NCBI RefSeq assembly: GCF_902859695.1
Contig: NZ_CADIJL010000040.1
Span: forward strand, 1-53,218
DNA length: 53,218 nucleotides
Direction of reading: 5' to 3'
Source of the DNA: Achromobacter ruhlandii
Lineage (GTDB): Bacteria; Pseudomonadota; Gammaproteobacteria; Burkholderiales; Burkholderiaceae_B
Each line of letters begins with the position of its first letter. Position 1 is the stretch's first letter. Under the pieces are notes generated by a model. That model was given only the letters and a program-made list of their open reading frames with translations, made no database searches and was not told the origin of the DNA. The position numbers and the translations under genes are program-made. Positions 15,041-26,600 of the stretch are shown one piece after another.

Positions 15041-15069
15041 TAGGACGATATGCGCGAACCAAACCCGCC
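15041..15069 (-). promoter_or_regulatory. ECF-type promoter P2, upstream of fusion gene A
   Basis: On the minus strand, -35 GGCGGGTTT (15069-15061) and -10 TCGTCCTA (15048-15041) are separated by 12 bp. It lies in the 131-bp gap between fecR and copy A and ends 66 nt before the GTG. Confidence 0.78.
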
Positions 15070-15106
15070 ACGCGGGAAGCCAGCCCCAAGGCCGGCGCGC
15101 CCGGTC

Positions 15107-16090
15107 TCAGGCCAGCACCACCACGTTGCCCGGCAGGTGCGTGGCGGTCAGGCCGAAGGCCTTCTCGATCTGCACCAGCACCTTGTCGGTGTCGCGGATC
15201 TCGAAGCGGCCGCTGAGCGCGCTGGCGCCGCGCGCGCTGTCCAGCAGCACCACCCGGCCGCGGCGGTAGCGGTTGATCTCGGCCACCACGTCGGCCAGCG
15301 GCGTCTGCCGGAAGACCAGCGAGCCCTGGCGCCACGCCGACGTTTCGGCCGGATCGATCCGCTCGACCGCGCCCAGGCCCTGGCGATCGTAGAACAGCCG
15401 CTGGTTCGGGCCCAGCACGGTGGCGCCGCCGCGCAGGGCCACGCGTATCGAGCCGGACAGGCAGGTGACGCAGACCGTGCCGCCCAGGTTACGCAGTTCG
15501 AAGCGCGCGCCGCGCGCTTCGGTGCGGCCCTGCCCGGCCAGTACCGTCACCGCGGTGGGCGAGGCCTGTCCGTCGAAAGCGGCCTCGCCCGCGATCAGCT
15601 CGACCCGCACTGCGCCCGGCTGCTCCGAGCGCAGGGCGATGCTGGTCTGGGTATTCATGTCCACCTGCACCCGCTCGCCCAGGCCGAATTGGCGGCGGTC
15701 GCCGGTGTCGGTGCGGTAGTCGGCCAGCCACTCATCCCAGGCCGGCCACAGCTGCCATGGCGGCGTCACCACCGCCGCCACAGCCATGGCGCCGGTAGCG
15801 GCCAGCGCGGTGCCGAGGAACGCGCGGCGGCCCCAGCCCCGCGCGTCGCCGCGCGCCGGCGGGCAGGCGCCTTGCTGCCGCAACGCCTTGCCGGCCGGCG
15901 CCATCAGGCTCCAGAGCTGGCGTTGCTCGCCAAAGGCGCGCGCATGCCGCTCGCTGGCCGCGCACCACTGCTTGAGCGCATCGGCTTCGCGCAGCGTGGC
16001 CCGGCCGGACGCGATCAGGCGGATCCAGGCGCGGGCCTCGCGTTCGATATCCGCCTGTCTGCGATCGGCGGGCTGGCTTGCGGTCTTCAT
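15107..16090 (-). CDS. FecR-type sigma regulator (VreR-like)
   Basis: 327 aa. A cytoplasmic DUF4880 domain (about 15-65, AREARAWIRLIASGRATLREAD, then WCAASERHARAFGE) is followed by one membrane helix after a twin-Arg-like segment (GWGRRAFLGTALAATGAMAV, about 85-105), a periplasmic FecR domain (about 130-240) and a C-terminal STN-like domain (about 270-327). FecR proteins hold or activate an ECF sigma factor in response to a signal passed across the periplasm, usually from the STN domain of an outer-membrane receptor. It lies after the first sigma factor, separated by a 99-nt gap that holds its own ECF-type promoter. Confidence 0.92.
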   Translation of the reverse strand: MKTASQPADRRQADIEREARAWIRLIASGRATLREADALKQWCAASERHARAFGEQRQLWSLMAPAGKALRQQGACPPARGDARGWGRRAFLGTALAATGAMAVAAVVTPPWQLWPAWDEWLADYRTDTGDRRQFGLGERVQVDMNTQTSIALRSEQPGAVRVELIAGEAAFDGQASPTAVTVLAGQGRTEARGARFELRNLGGTVCVTCLSGSIRVALRGGATVLGPNQRLFYDRQGLGAVERIDPAETSAWRQGSLVFRQTPLADVVAEINRYRRGRVVLLDSARGASALSGRFEIRDTDKVLVQIEKAFGLTATHLPGNVVVLA

Positions 16091-16160
16091 TGCTTACTCT
16101 CTCGATGCCGCCGCGCCGCCACTGCGGGCGTTGGCGCGGGGTTTTTCCCCTTGACATCCA

Positions 16161-16189
16161 TAGGACGACTCTCGCAGCCGGAACCCGCC
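16161..16189 (-). promoter_or_regulatory. ECF-type promoter P1, upstream of fecR
   Basis: On the minus strand, -35 GGCGGGTTC (16189-16181) and -10 TCGTCCTA (16168-16161) are separated by 12 bp. It directly abuts the stop codon of the sigma factor gene and lies about 70 nt before the fecR ATG. The three sister promoters share both boxes and the exact spacing. Confidence 0.78.
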
Positions 16190-16705
16190 TCATGGTGACA
16201 ATAATTTACGTGTTCGCCGCGCACAGTACTCGTGGGCATTGCGCAGTTCGCGTTCGACCGTGCGCAACGACACCCCCATCCGCTGGGCGATGTCGTTCTG
16301 CGGCAGCCCCTCGATCCGTACCGCCAACAGGATGTCGCGCTGGCGCGCCGGCAGCTCGCCCATGGCGCGCGTCAACGCATCGAGTTCGGCGCGGCCTTCG
16401 GCGATGCGCTCGGGGCCCGGCGCCGGGTCGGCGATGTGCAGCAGGACCTCGGTCTCGGCGACGGTCAGGCGGCGGTTCTCAACGCGCTGCTGATCCACGG
16501 CCACGTTGACGGCCATGCGCATCAGATAGGGCCCGGGACTGTCGATCGGGCCGAGCTCTTCCTTGCCTTCCAGGCGCAGCCAGGTGTCCTGCAGCGCGTC
16601 GCTGGCCAAATCCGGGCAACCCAGCCGCCGCGTCAGGCGCGCCTTCAGGTCGTCATAGCGTTGCAGCATGAAATCGCGCAGGATCGACAGGCTGGAAGTC
16701 ATCAT
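16190..16705 (-). CDS. ECF sigma factor (FecI/VreI-like)
   Basis: 171 aa starting MMTSSLSIL; either of two adjacent ATGs could be used. Region 2 covers about 12-75 (DLASDALQDTWLRL, then GPYLMRMAVNVAVDQQRVENRR). Region 4 covers about 110-165 (GELPARQRDILLAVRIEGLPQNDIAQRMGVSLRTVERELRNA is the recognition helix area). FecI-type ECF sigma factors transcribe genes in response to cell-surface signalling. It is downstream of the STN gene (29-nt gap) and upstream of fecR, the same order as vreA-vreI-vreR in Pseudomonas aeruginosa. The ribosome-binding site is weak, so coupling to the upstream gene is likely. Confidence 0.93.
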   Translation of the reverse strand: MMTSSLSILRDFMLQRYDDLKARLTRRLGCPDLASDALQDTWLRLEGKEELGPIDSPGPYLMRMAVNVAVDQQRVENRRLTVAETEVLLHIADPAPGPERIAEGRAELDALTRAMGELPARQRDILLAVRIEGLPQNDIAQRMGVSLRTVERELRNAHEYCARRTRKLLSP

Positions 16706-16734
16706 GGATCGAAGGACAAGGAGCGCCGCGCCCG

Positions 16735-17454
16735 TCAGTGCGCGGGGCAGCCCCGGTCGTGTTCCGGCGACCGCGGCATGATCACCATCACGAACGGCTG
16801 CAGCAGATCCGCCGGCGGCGCCTTGTCGAGCACGGCCTGATCCAGCGCCAGCACGATCTCGTCGTCCCTGGCGCGGTCGCCGGTCGAATCGAGCACCCGC
16901 GCCCGTTCCACCCGGCCCATTGGCGAGACTTCGAAACTGACGGCCGCGCGGTAGCCTCCGGCGCGGGTGGCGGGATTGCGGCACAGCGCGTCGCGCACGC
17001 CGGCCTGCACCACGCCGTAGTAGCTGCGGTAGAACGCGCCCCGGCCGGTATCGGCGCGGCGCGAGGCGGATGCCGCGCGGTCCCTGCGGGCGTCGGTCCG
17101 CAGGATGAACGCATTGGCGGCCGTGTATTCGGCCTCCAGTCCCGAACCTTCGATCAGCATGCGCAAAGCCGCCTCCGGCGTATAGATTCCCTTGACCGCG
17201 GCCGAACGCCGCCCCACCGCCAACGCGGCGCGATACACCACTGAACTGCCGGTGACATTGCTGTATTGCTCGAGTGCCGATTGCAGCGGTTGCGCGGGCA
17301 GGTCGAAATCGAAGACCCGCAACAACGGTTCCTGGGCGGCGGCCGCGCGCCAGCACAAGGCCGCGCACACCCCCCACAGAATCCACCAGTCCGCCCAGCG
17401 GCGCCCATGGCCGCGCGCCGGCCCCTTACCCGCCCTGATTGGCTCCAGATGCAT
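16735..17454 (-). CDS. STN-domain signalling protein (VreA-like, no beta-barrel)
   Basis: 239 aa from the ATG at 17454. An N-terminal signal or anchor segment (about 22-40, WILWGVCAALCWRAAAA) precedes an STN (secretin/TonB N-terminal) domain at about 47-119: FDFDLPAQPLQSALEQYS, then VKGIYTPEAALRMLIEGSGL. A C-terminal domain at about 142-227 (YGVVQAGVRDAL, then AVSFEVSPMGRVERARVLDSTGD) resembles the TonB C-terminal fold. A TonB-dependent receptor barrel of some 600 residues is missing. The same reduced architecture is known for VreA of the P. aeruginosa PUMA3 system. It presumably passes a signal to the FecR-like protein. A PHO box lies upstream. Confidence 0.88.
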   Translation of the reverse strand: MHLEPIRAGKGPARGHGRRWADWWILWGVCAALCWRAAAAQEPLLRVFDFDLPAQPLQSALEQYSNVTGSSVVYRAALAVGRRSAAVKGIYTPEAALRMLIEGSGLEAEYTAANAFILRTDARRDRAASASRRADTGRGAFYRSYYGVVQAGVRDALCRNPATRAGGYRAAVSFEVSPMGRVERARVLDSTGDRARDDEIVLALDQAVLDKAPPADLLQPFVMVIMPRSPEHDRGCPAH

Positions 17455-17523
17455 GCCCTGCCCTTGTCGCGCCCCGGCGGCTGGAGGGGAGCCGCAACAC
17501 GTCGTGCTAATCGGTGAAAAGGC

Positions 17524-17557
17524 AATGTAGGTCGCGCTTGTGACTGCGGCATGACAG
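17524..17557 (-). promoter_or_regulatory. PHO box and -10 for the STN-sigma-fecR genes
   Basis: On the minus strand the 18-mer CTGTCAT-GCCG-CAGTCAC (17557-17540) matches the PhoB consensus CTGTCAT-N4-CTGTCAC at 13 of 14 defined positions. A -10-like TACATT (17529-17524) begins exactly 10 nt downstream, the spacing expected for a PhoB-activated promoter in which the PHO box replaces the -35. It lies about 85 nt before the ATG of the STN gene. Confidence 0.82.
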
Positions 17558-17694
17558 CGAATCGTCAGGATCGAGGGACGTTGCAAGCGGTCGTTCACAG
17601 GCGCGCCGACCGGTCTTCCGCCCACGCGCAAGCGCCGTGCCGACGGCCCCGTGCGCCGCCATGAAGGCCTCCGTTGCGCGGTGGATGGCCGTCG

Positions 17695-20600
17695 CTAGCC
17701 GCCCGACAGGCCGCGCTGCTCCGGCTCCGTCAGGCGGGCCTTCTGCGCCGCGTCCAGTTCGCCGTTGCCGACCATCTGGAAGATGCTGCGCGGATCGTAG
17801 CCCTGCGTCGCCGCCCCGGCCGGTGGATTGCCGCCCGCCGGCGCGCTGGCGCCGGGCGCTCCCGCGCCCGACACCGGCTCGCTGCCGTAGCCCAGGATCT
17901 GCACGCTGATGATGGACGGCAGGTTGCGGCGCGCCGCCGCCTGCTGCTGACGCGTGGTCTCCTGCGCGCCCTGGGTCGCGCCCGCGGCGGCCGCGCTGGC
18001 GCTGGTCAGCGCGGCGACGTTCACCGCCGCCAGCGCCGGCACGCCGGTGGTCTTGCCCTGCCCCACCACGTTGGCCGCGTTCACCACTTGCAGCGCCGCC
18101 AGATTGACGTTGCCCGAGAAACGGATCCCGGCTTCGCCCGCGTCGATGGTGCCCAACGGCGCCACCAGGTCGACGTCGCCCGGCGGCACCTCCGGGATCG
18201 GGTCGAGGGTCGCGATGCCCGCCCCCGTGCTGGGCACGGTCGGCGACAGCGTCACGTTGCCGACATCGTCGTACAGGCGCCGCTGCGGCGTGTACACCAC
18301 CGTGCTCTTGGAGCCGCGGCCGCTGTTGATGTCGCCCTCGGCCGACCAGCCCAGGATGTTGCCGCCGAAGGTGGTCATGACCCGGCTCTGGCCCAGCAGG
18401 ATGCTGCCCTTGGCGTACATCTGGATGTCGCCCGCGCCCTGGGTGATGATGCCGGCGGTGGACGGCGGCGCCATGCCTTCGACACCGAAGACCATCTGGC
18501 CGCCCGGCGCCATCAGGTGAATCGAGCCGCCATACAGCGTCTGGATGCCCGAGCCGCCGAACAGCGTGATGTCGCCCTGGTAGCGGATCGGCTGGCCATC
18601 GGCGCCGGTCACCGGATACAGCTCGGCGATGGCCTGGCGGCCGCGGGCATAGCTGCCGGCGCGCGGCCCGGTCGGATCGTTGTACTCGCGACCGCCTGCC
18701 GTCAGTTCGGCATAGTAGACCTGGCGCAGGAATACGCGCTGCTGCGCCGTCGGCAACGCATCGAAGTAGACCCGCGCCTGATCGGCGCCGCCGCCGTAGC
18801 CGTGCTGCGTGCGCAGCCAGTCGAGCAGTTCGCCCTCATAGGTCTTGACGGTCTTGCCGGGTTGGCCGGCCAACGGCTGGCCGGGATCGGCGCGGTTGGC
18901 CGGGTCCAGATAGCGCCGCGCGAAAGCGGCGTAATCGCCCTGGCCGCCGGCGCTGGCGACGATGCCGGCGCCGCCGCCGCCGGTGGTCTGCCGGCCGTCG
19001 ATCATGCCCAGGCTGGTCAGGCGGCCCTTGTCTTCCTGCGTCAGATTGCGGCCCGCGCTGACTTCCAGCCAGCCGGGGCCGGCCACGTCGACGTTGGCGT
19101 AGAGGATGTCGCGGCCGGCGACGATGCGCGAGACATCGTTGGGCTGCTGGTTCAGGATCAGGGCCTTGAGGTTGACGATGTCGCCGCCGGCCTGGATGCT
19201 GACGGGCCGGGCGGCATGGTACTCGGTGCCGTCCTTGGTGGTTATCGTGCCACCGGCATACAGGCCCACGATGTCGCCGCCCGCATGAAAGCGCGCGGTG
19301 CCGGCGGCCGTGAGGGCGGGACGCCCCGCGGCCGAGTCCGTGCCGAACGCGAGCAGGCTGCCTTCCTGGCCCACGGCGTTGCCGGCGTTGACCGCCCCGT
19401 CGTTCCAGGTGGCCTGGTAGGCGGGGCGTTCCGGCACGGCGATCAACGTCGGGTCGGCGCCCGACATGCCGGTGCGATAGCCACCGCCATAGAGACCGCC
19501 GCGCGCAAGCATTTCCACCCTGCCCTGGCTCCCCGGCGCAAAGGACCATTCCGTTCCCGCGTTGGCCGAGCTGGCGTGATAGAAGATGCTTCCCGACGCC
19601 GCCACCGCGCTGACGCGCGACGGGTAGGCAAAGACGTTCGCATAAGCGCTGGCACTGTATTCGTAGGCATTCTTGAATGCGGCATTGTCGTTGTGGGCGG
19701 CCGCGATCGGCGTCAGGGCGCCGCCAGCGGCAAACAACTCCAGCGCGGTCCTTGCCGACCACAACGAGAACCAGCTGTAGGCCCCGCCCGGCTGCTCCAC
19801 GCCCTCGTGAACGAAGGGGGTGGCCGACAACTGGTACATCCTGCCGGCATCTCCCACTCCGCCCAGAACGAGATCCCCGCGCGCGTTCAGCGCGACGGTC
19901 GCGTCGCCGGCCACGATGGCCGGACCGCCGGATGGCGCCGCCAAGGTGGGACGCAGCGGGTCCAGGCCGCGGGCATCGGATCGGTCCGTGGCCCCATACA
20001 GCGGGTCGACCCGGCCGATGCTGCGCGCCTCCACCTTGATGGCGCCGCGCAGGTTGGTCAGGACGCCGTTCAGGTCGGAGTACGGACCGGAAATATCGTT
20101 GATCGCATCCCCGGAGCTGGTTTTCAGCGGGTTCAGCGCGCCTCCGACACGCAGGCTCAAGTCTCCGCCACCCGTGGAAACACGCTTGCCGTCAGGGGTA
20201 ATCCGCCCGGTGCTGCCGACGGCGAGCACCAGGCCCTGGACCGTCGGATAGCTGTTCAACAGCGCCACGGGCTGGGAGAGCACGCCGGCATCGCCGCCCA
20301 CGCTGACCGACAGATTGCCGCCACCGAGCGTGCCGAAGCCGGTAAAGCCCTCCACCGACAGGCCCGGGGTGTAGAACGTGGAGAAGTACGGCGACGGCAG
20401 ATAGGTGCCGAAGTTGATCCACCAGGCCGCCTGCTGGCCGATGCCGGGGCCGCCCTGGCGCCACAGCCAGTAGCCCGGATAGCTGCCCGGCGCCGGCGCC
20501 GCGCCACGCGGATCCGGGCCGTCGAACTTCGACGGCAGGCCCCGCACCGCGCCGCGCATGTCGCCCTGCACATTCAGCAGCAGGTCGCCGCCGCGCTCGG

Positions 20601-23600
20601 GATACCAGGCGCCGTATTGACCGCCGGTGACGAGGGGTTCGTAGCTGGCCGCGGCGGCGCCCAGCACGGAGCCGTAACCGTCCGTCTGGCTCATCAGTTC
20701 GTCATAGGCCCGCGGCAGGTTGTAGGCGTCCCGGCCCAACGCATCCAGAATGGGATTGCCTTGCGCGTCGCGCACGGCGTCCGACGGCGTGCCGGCGGTG
20801 TAAATGCCGTAGTAGGAACCCTGCTGGAAGTTGCCGCCGGCCAGGATGTCGAGATCGCCGCGGCCCGTGCGGATCACGCTGAAGATGGGCGATTCACCCA
20901 ACAGGCCGAAGCTCAGGTCCTGCAGGTAATGCGGATCCGACAGTTTCACATGCCCGCGGTCGCCCAGCTGGAAAGCCGGCAGCAGCGCGCGGGTGTCGGC
21001 CGAATCCAGGTCGGCCCCGCCCGCCAGCCGCAGGCTCCAGGACGAGGCGCCCCGGCCCAGCATGGGCGCGACGGCCCAGATGCGGCCCTGCACCCCATCG
21101 GCGTTCAGGTCCCGCAGTTCCACCGTGCTGCCGTTGAACCGCAGGTCGGTCCCGCTGGGCAGGTAGGCGCCGGCCGCCAGCGGCAGGTCGGCGGCCAGGG
21201 CCAGCGGCGCATTGAAGATCGAGAGCCGCGTGCCCTTGGGCACGGTGAAGGCCCGCACGGCAACCGCCTGATTCAATGCCATGCCCGCGCCCAGGCGGGC
21301 GCCGGCCGTCAGTGTCAAGGCGGCCGGCAATACGCTGCCCTTGGCGTAGAGGGTGCCGTCCGCCGCGCGCACGTCGGCCTCCAGCACGGTGCCGACCGCC
21401 AGGGTCAGTGACTGGGCCAGTTCAACCTGGGCCGGCAGGCGCGCATTGGCCTTGATGGTGTTGGGCTGGATCGGCAGATCGAAATTCAGCGACTCGGTCT
21501 CGGTGTTGGGAAACACCGTACCGCCGGCCAGCGTGACCGCGCGCGGCAGGATCAGGCTTTGGCCGGCCACGTCGACGCCATTGGCGTCATCCGGGCCCGC
21601 CCGGCCGATCAGGCGCCAGGCGCGGACGTCATCATCGGTGCCCAGCGGCGGAGCGAAGCCGTCGGTGATGCTGCCGTAGATGTTCAGGTCGCCCTTGGCG
21701 CGCACCAGCAGCACGCCGGCCGTGCCAAAGCCGCGCCGGGCCGGATCACTACGGTCCGCGTCGGGCCCGTAGCGATGGTTCGACAGGTCCAGGTCGCCCT
21801 CGACGCGCAGGTCGCCGTCGGCGCCGCGGCTGACGATCTCCACGCCGGGGCGCAACGCATAGCCCCGCAGCCGCGCGCCCAACGCGGCGTTGGCCTGCGC
21901 GGCATTCATGTAGGCAACGCTGTCCGCGTCGATCTGGTCGAGATAGGCCTGGGTGATCACCTGCGGCGTGCGGCCGGTGATGTCCGGCGCCGTGGCGAGA
22001 GGCGCGTCGTCGTAGCGGCGGAAGGCATTGACCGACACGCGCTCGGCGCCCAGCACATTGGGTGCGCCGAGGATGTCCAACGCCACGTCGTCGGCGCCCT
22101 GGCGCGGGGCGTTCAGGTCCAGTGTGCCGCGCGCACGCCCGTCATGCTGGCCGGGCCCATTGCCCGCCGCCACGCCCGTGCCGGCCCGCAGGTCGACGGC
22201 CGCGTTGGCGCCGAGCACCAGGCGGCCCTGCGTGGCGGTCAGTTCGACCACCGCGCGGTTGGGGCTGTCGATGATGTCGCCGCGGCTGTCCACCCGCAGC
22301 AGGGTGCCGTGCGCATCCAGCAGGCCGTTGACGATCAGGTCGCGCTGGGCGGACAGGCGGATGCTGCCGACCTGGGCGCCGCCGGCGTCGACCACGCCAT
22401 TGACCGTGAGGCTGCCGCCGTCGACCGCGATGTTGACCCGCCGGGCCTTGATCTCATTGCCGATCACCAGGTCGCCGCGCTTGAGCTGGAAGGCGCGCGA
22501 TCCGGTCACGCCGCCTTCGTTCAGGCGCTGGTTCAGTGCCACGAAGTCGGCGATGGCCTGGGCCCGCAGCGCGATGCCGCCGGCCTCGAACGGCACCAGG
22601 GTGCCGCCGGCGTCGTACTCGCCGCTGGACTGTCCCCTGATGGCGCCGCGCAGGTCGATCAGGCCGGCGCCGGCGTCCAGCGCCGTCACCGTGAGCCGGC
22701 CGGCCTGGTTATAGCGCGCCGACAGATCGATGATGGACCCCGCCGCCTGGACGATATCGCCCTTGCGGCTTTCGAGTTCCACGTCGCCGCCCCAGCCGTA
22801 ACGCGTCTGGTCGCCCAGGGTCACGGCGCGGCCGCCCAGGTCGAGCCGCGCCCCGTCAGCCAACGTCAGGCCATGCTCGGCCTGCGCCACCAGCTTGCCG
22901 CTGGGCAGCACGATGGCGCTGTCCAGCTCGACGCTGCCGCCTTGCAGGGTCAGCGTGGCGCCCCACGGCGCGGCGGCGTCGGCCGGCGCCGCGCCGGTGC
23001 CCGTCAATTGCAACAGGTCGCCGGCCGTCAGGCGCGTGACCGACCCGTTGCCGCCGGTGAGCATGGGCGTGCGCAATAGCAGCGAACCGCCCTGATACTG
23101 GAACTTGCCATCGACGTAGTCGCCGCGCGACTGGTAGACCTCCAGGCTGCCTTCGCCGCCCGCGGCGATCTGCTCGGCGGCGTCCATCCGCACGCTGGCG
23201 AAGCCCAACGCCTGCCGCCGCATCTGCTGATGCGGCACTTGCAGCGTGCCATTGGCGTCGCCCAGCACGATCCGGCGCGCGCTCAGGTTCAGCGTGCCCA
23301 GGCCGGTTCCCGCCCCGCCGGCCGCGATCGGGCCGGGCTCGGCGTTGGCGACGCCGTTCCAGACCAGCGTGTCCGTGGACAGGGTGGCGACGTCGCCGGC
23401 GCCGCCATAACCGTAGATGGCGGGCGTGTTCAGCACGAACTGCGCCAGGCTGGACGTGCCGGTGGCGGCATCCAGTGTGCTCAGATTGACGTTGCCAAAG
23501 AAATTGACCGAGTCGCGCAACGAGAAGATCACCCGCTCCAGCGCCGGCGCGCCGACGCTGGTGTCGCCGTCCAGCAGGCGTCGCAACAGGTCCTGCGACA

Positions 23601-26600
23601 GTCGCAGCCCCGCGGGCAGCACGCCGCGCGCCATCGCGTCCGCCAGCGCGGCATCGCCGCCCGCGTTCAAGCTGCTGGCGGCCACCACCAGGTTGCGGGT
23701 GCCGTAGCGCAAGGCGTCGTGCAGCACCAGATTGTTGCTGCCGAAGACCACCGTGCCATCCGAGTAGAGCCGGGTCGCGCCTTCGCAGGCGGTCGTCGGG
23801 CAGGCGCCAAGCTCGATCCGGCCCGATTGCGCGGCCAGCCCATTGCTGAAATCCAGCCAGCCGTTGGAAATGGCCAGGATGCTGTTGTTTCCGCCCGCGC
23901 CGCCGTACTGGTATCCCTGGCGCGCGTCATAAGGGGCCGCGCCCATCCCCAGGGTATTGATGGTCGCGCCGCGTTCGACCACGATCGACTTCGCCTGGTC
24001 GACGATCAGCAGGACTTCGGGCGCCCGCAACTGGGCGCCGGCACGCACGATGACGTCGCCGCCGGATGCGGTGGTGGTGCCCAGCCGGCGGTCTCCCGTC
24101 GTCACGGGCTGGTACGTCCAGCCGCCCAGCGACAGGCGGCTGGCGGCCACCGCGTTCAGGTCCCTGTCCCGCAGCGCGATAGCGGCCGGCGAGCCCGTGG
24201 ACGTGGACGTGTCGCTGACGATCTCCAGCGCGGCGCCGTTGGTGCGAACCAGCAGCTGGCCGCCATAACCGTCCTTGGCCGGGGTGAAGCGGGCCTGGCC
24301 GTCGAACCGCAGCGCCTGCGTCGCGCCGGGCAGGTTGCGATAGTTGAACTCCAGCGCCGCCGCGTCGGCGGGCAGCATCGGCCGAGGCTGGCCGCTACGC
24401 GCGGCCTCGGCCAGCACGAAGGCGCTGTAGTCCATCTCGTTGTACTGGGCATGCCGTCGCAGCACGTCGCCGGGCGTGACCAGCGCCTGCCGCGGCATGG
24501 CATCCACGGTGCCGGTGTTGGACAGGCCGCGGACGGCCGCCACCGACCAGGATCCCCCGCGCAGCGTGCTGGCGTTGCCGGCCAATGCGCCTTGCCCCAG
24601 CTCGACGCGATAGGCGCCGGGCAACAGGGCGTAGTACGACGGCAGCAAGGTATAGGTGCCCGCGGGCAGACCGGGCACGCCGGCGCCGATCGTGATGGTC
24701 TCGCCGGCGCGCGGACGCGAGCCGGCATAGCCGCTGGCTTCGTCGCGCGGCGCCGCCGGCGCGTAGCCGTCGGCCAGGCTCGGCATGATGGCGTAGACCG
24801 GCCGATCGGACAGCGCTGGGAGGTCGAATTTGCCGGTCGCGGCATCGAACCGCGGCAAGGGATGGAACAGCGGATCGGTGGAACCGCCGCGTCCGCTGAT
24901 GAACCCCGCGCCCGCCAAGGTGCCGCCGCCGGACAGGTCGATGACCGCGCCGGCATCCACCGCGATCGATCCGCCCAGCAGGGAAATGCCCCGCACCACC
25001 TGGAAGATGTTGGTGCCGCCGACGCCCACGGCCTCCACCGGCGCGCCTTGGTAAAGGTAGCTCAGGCCGTCGACGGTGCCGCCATAGGGCACGGTCAGGC
25101 CCGCCGCGCTGACGGAGGTCAGGCTGCCGGGCAGCAGCCGCACCTGGCGCGTGTCGCCGTTGATGCCGATGCCCATGACGATGCGTCCCAACGGCGCAAA
25201 CACGTTGCCGCCCTGCTCCACGTTGGGCGCGTTCAAGGTCAGGGCGCCGAACACGGACAGCGGCGCGGCGGCCGCCCGCGCACCGGCCACGCCCTCGATC
25301 CGCAGCACCGCGTTGGCGTCGTAGGGCATGCCAACGCCGCGCCACCCGGCCACTGCCAGCCCCTTGGCGCCCGTGGCGGGGTAGACCCGCTGCGCGGCCA
25401 GCAACAGGTTGCCCGCCGTCAGCACGGTGCTGGTGTCATTCTGCCCGCTGAGGGGGATATCGGTGGCGCCGGCGGTGGCCAGGAACCGCAGGTCGCCCCG
25501 GCTGCGCAAGGCCACGTTGTCGTAGCCACGGCGTTCGATGGCCAATTGGCTGCCGCCGCCCAGCCTGACCGCGCCGGACATGCCGGCGTTGACGCGGTTG
25601 CGGATATCGATCTGGTCGGCATCGACTTCAAACAACGCGGCGCCCGGCAGCGCCGACGGCTTCCAGGCATTGAGCGTGGCCTCGACCTGCTGCACGATCG
25701 CGGGAGCCAGGCTGGTGCGGCCGCTCAACAGCACATAGGGCGCGATGATGCTGACCGTGGCGCCCGCCCGGGTGTTGCCCAGCGCGCCCTGGTACAGGCT
25801 GATCGATTGCCGCGCCCGCAGCGTCACGTCGCCGTCGAAGGTCAGCAGGTCGCGCGCATACAGCGACACGTCGCCAAAGCCGCCCGCGGCGATCTGGTCC
25901 ATGCCGATGCGGCCCAGGCCATAGTCCAGCGCGGCGGTTTCCGGCGTGACGTCGGCCGGCAGCAGGCTCTCGCCCGCCGTCTGCGAAATGCGCAGCTCGC
26001 GCGGCCGCAGCAGGGGCTGCTGCGTACCGGTCGCATACAGCGGGGTTTCCAGCTTCAGGGACAGGGCGCCACCCGCGGCGCTGGCGCCGCCGGCCGCGGC
26101 TTGCATGGCGCCGTCCAGGTAGAGGCCGGCGGCGGCGGCCAGCGCGATCTCGCCGCCCTTGCCGCCCACCCGCCTGGGGCCAGCGCCGGCGCCGTCATCC
26201 ACATTGATGTCCACGGTCATGGCCGAGCCCGACGCCTCCAGCACCGCGCCTGGCCGGATGACCACGAACTCGCCGTCAATGGCGATGCGTCCGCCATCGA
26301 GCTGTTTGCCGTAGCGGCGGCCACGGGCGTCCACGGCCGTCGCCGCAATGCCGCCCACGTCGAGCCGCGCGCCCGATTCAATCCAGACCGAGTTGGGCAG
26401 GCCGCCCAATTGCGCGGTGGCGCCCTGGTCATCCGCGCCCCGCGCCACCACGATCTGGCCGCCGGGCGCCTGCAGCGTGCCCTGCACCCGCATCAAGCCG
26501 CGCGACTGCAGGCGGATGGTCTGGCCCGGATCGACCCGCACCATGGCGTCCTGGCCGATCCGCAGGGCGCCGACCGTCTGCGGTGTCGCCGCAACGAAGG

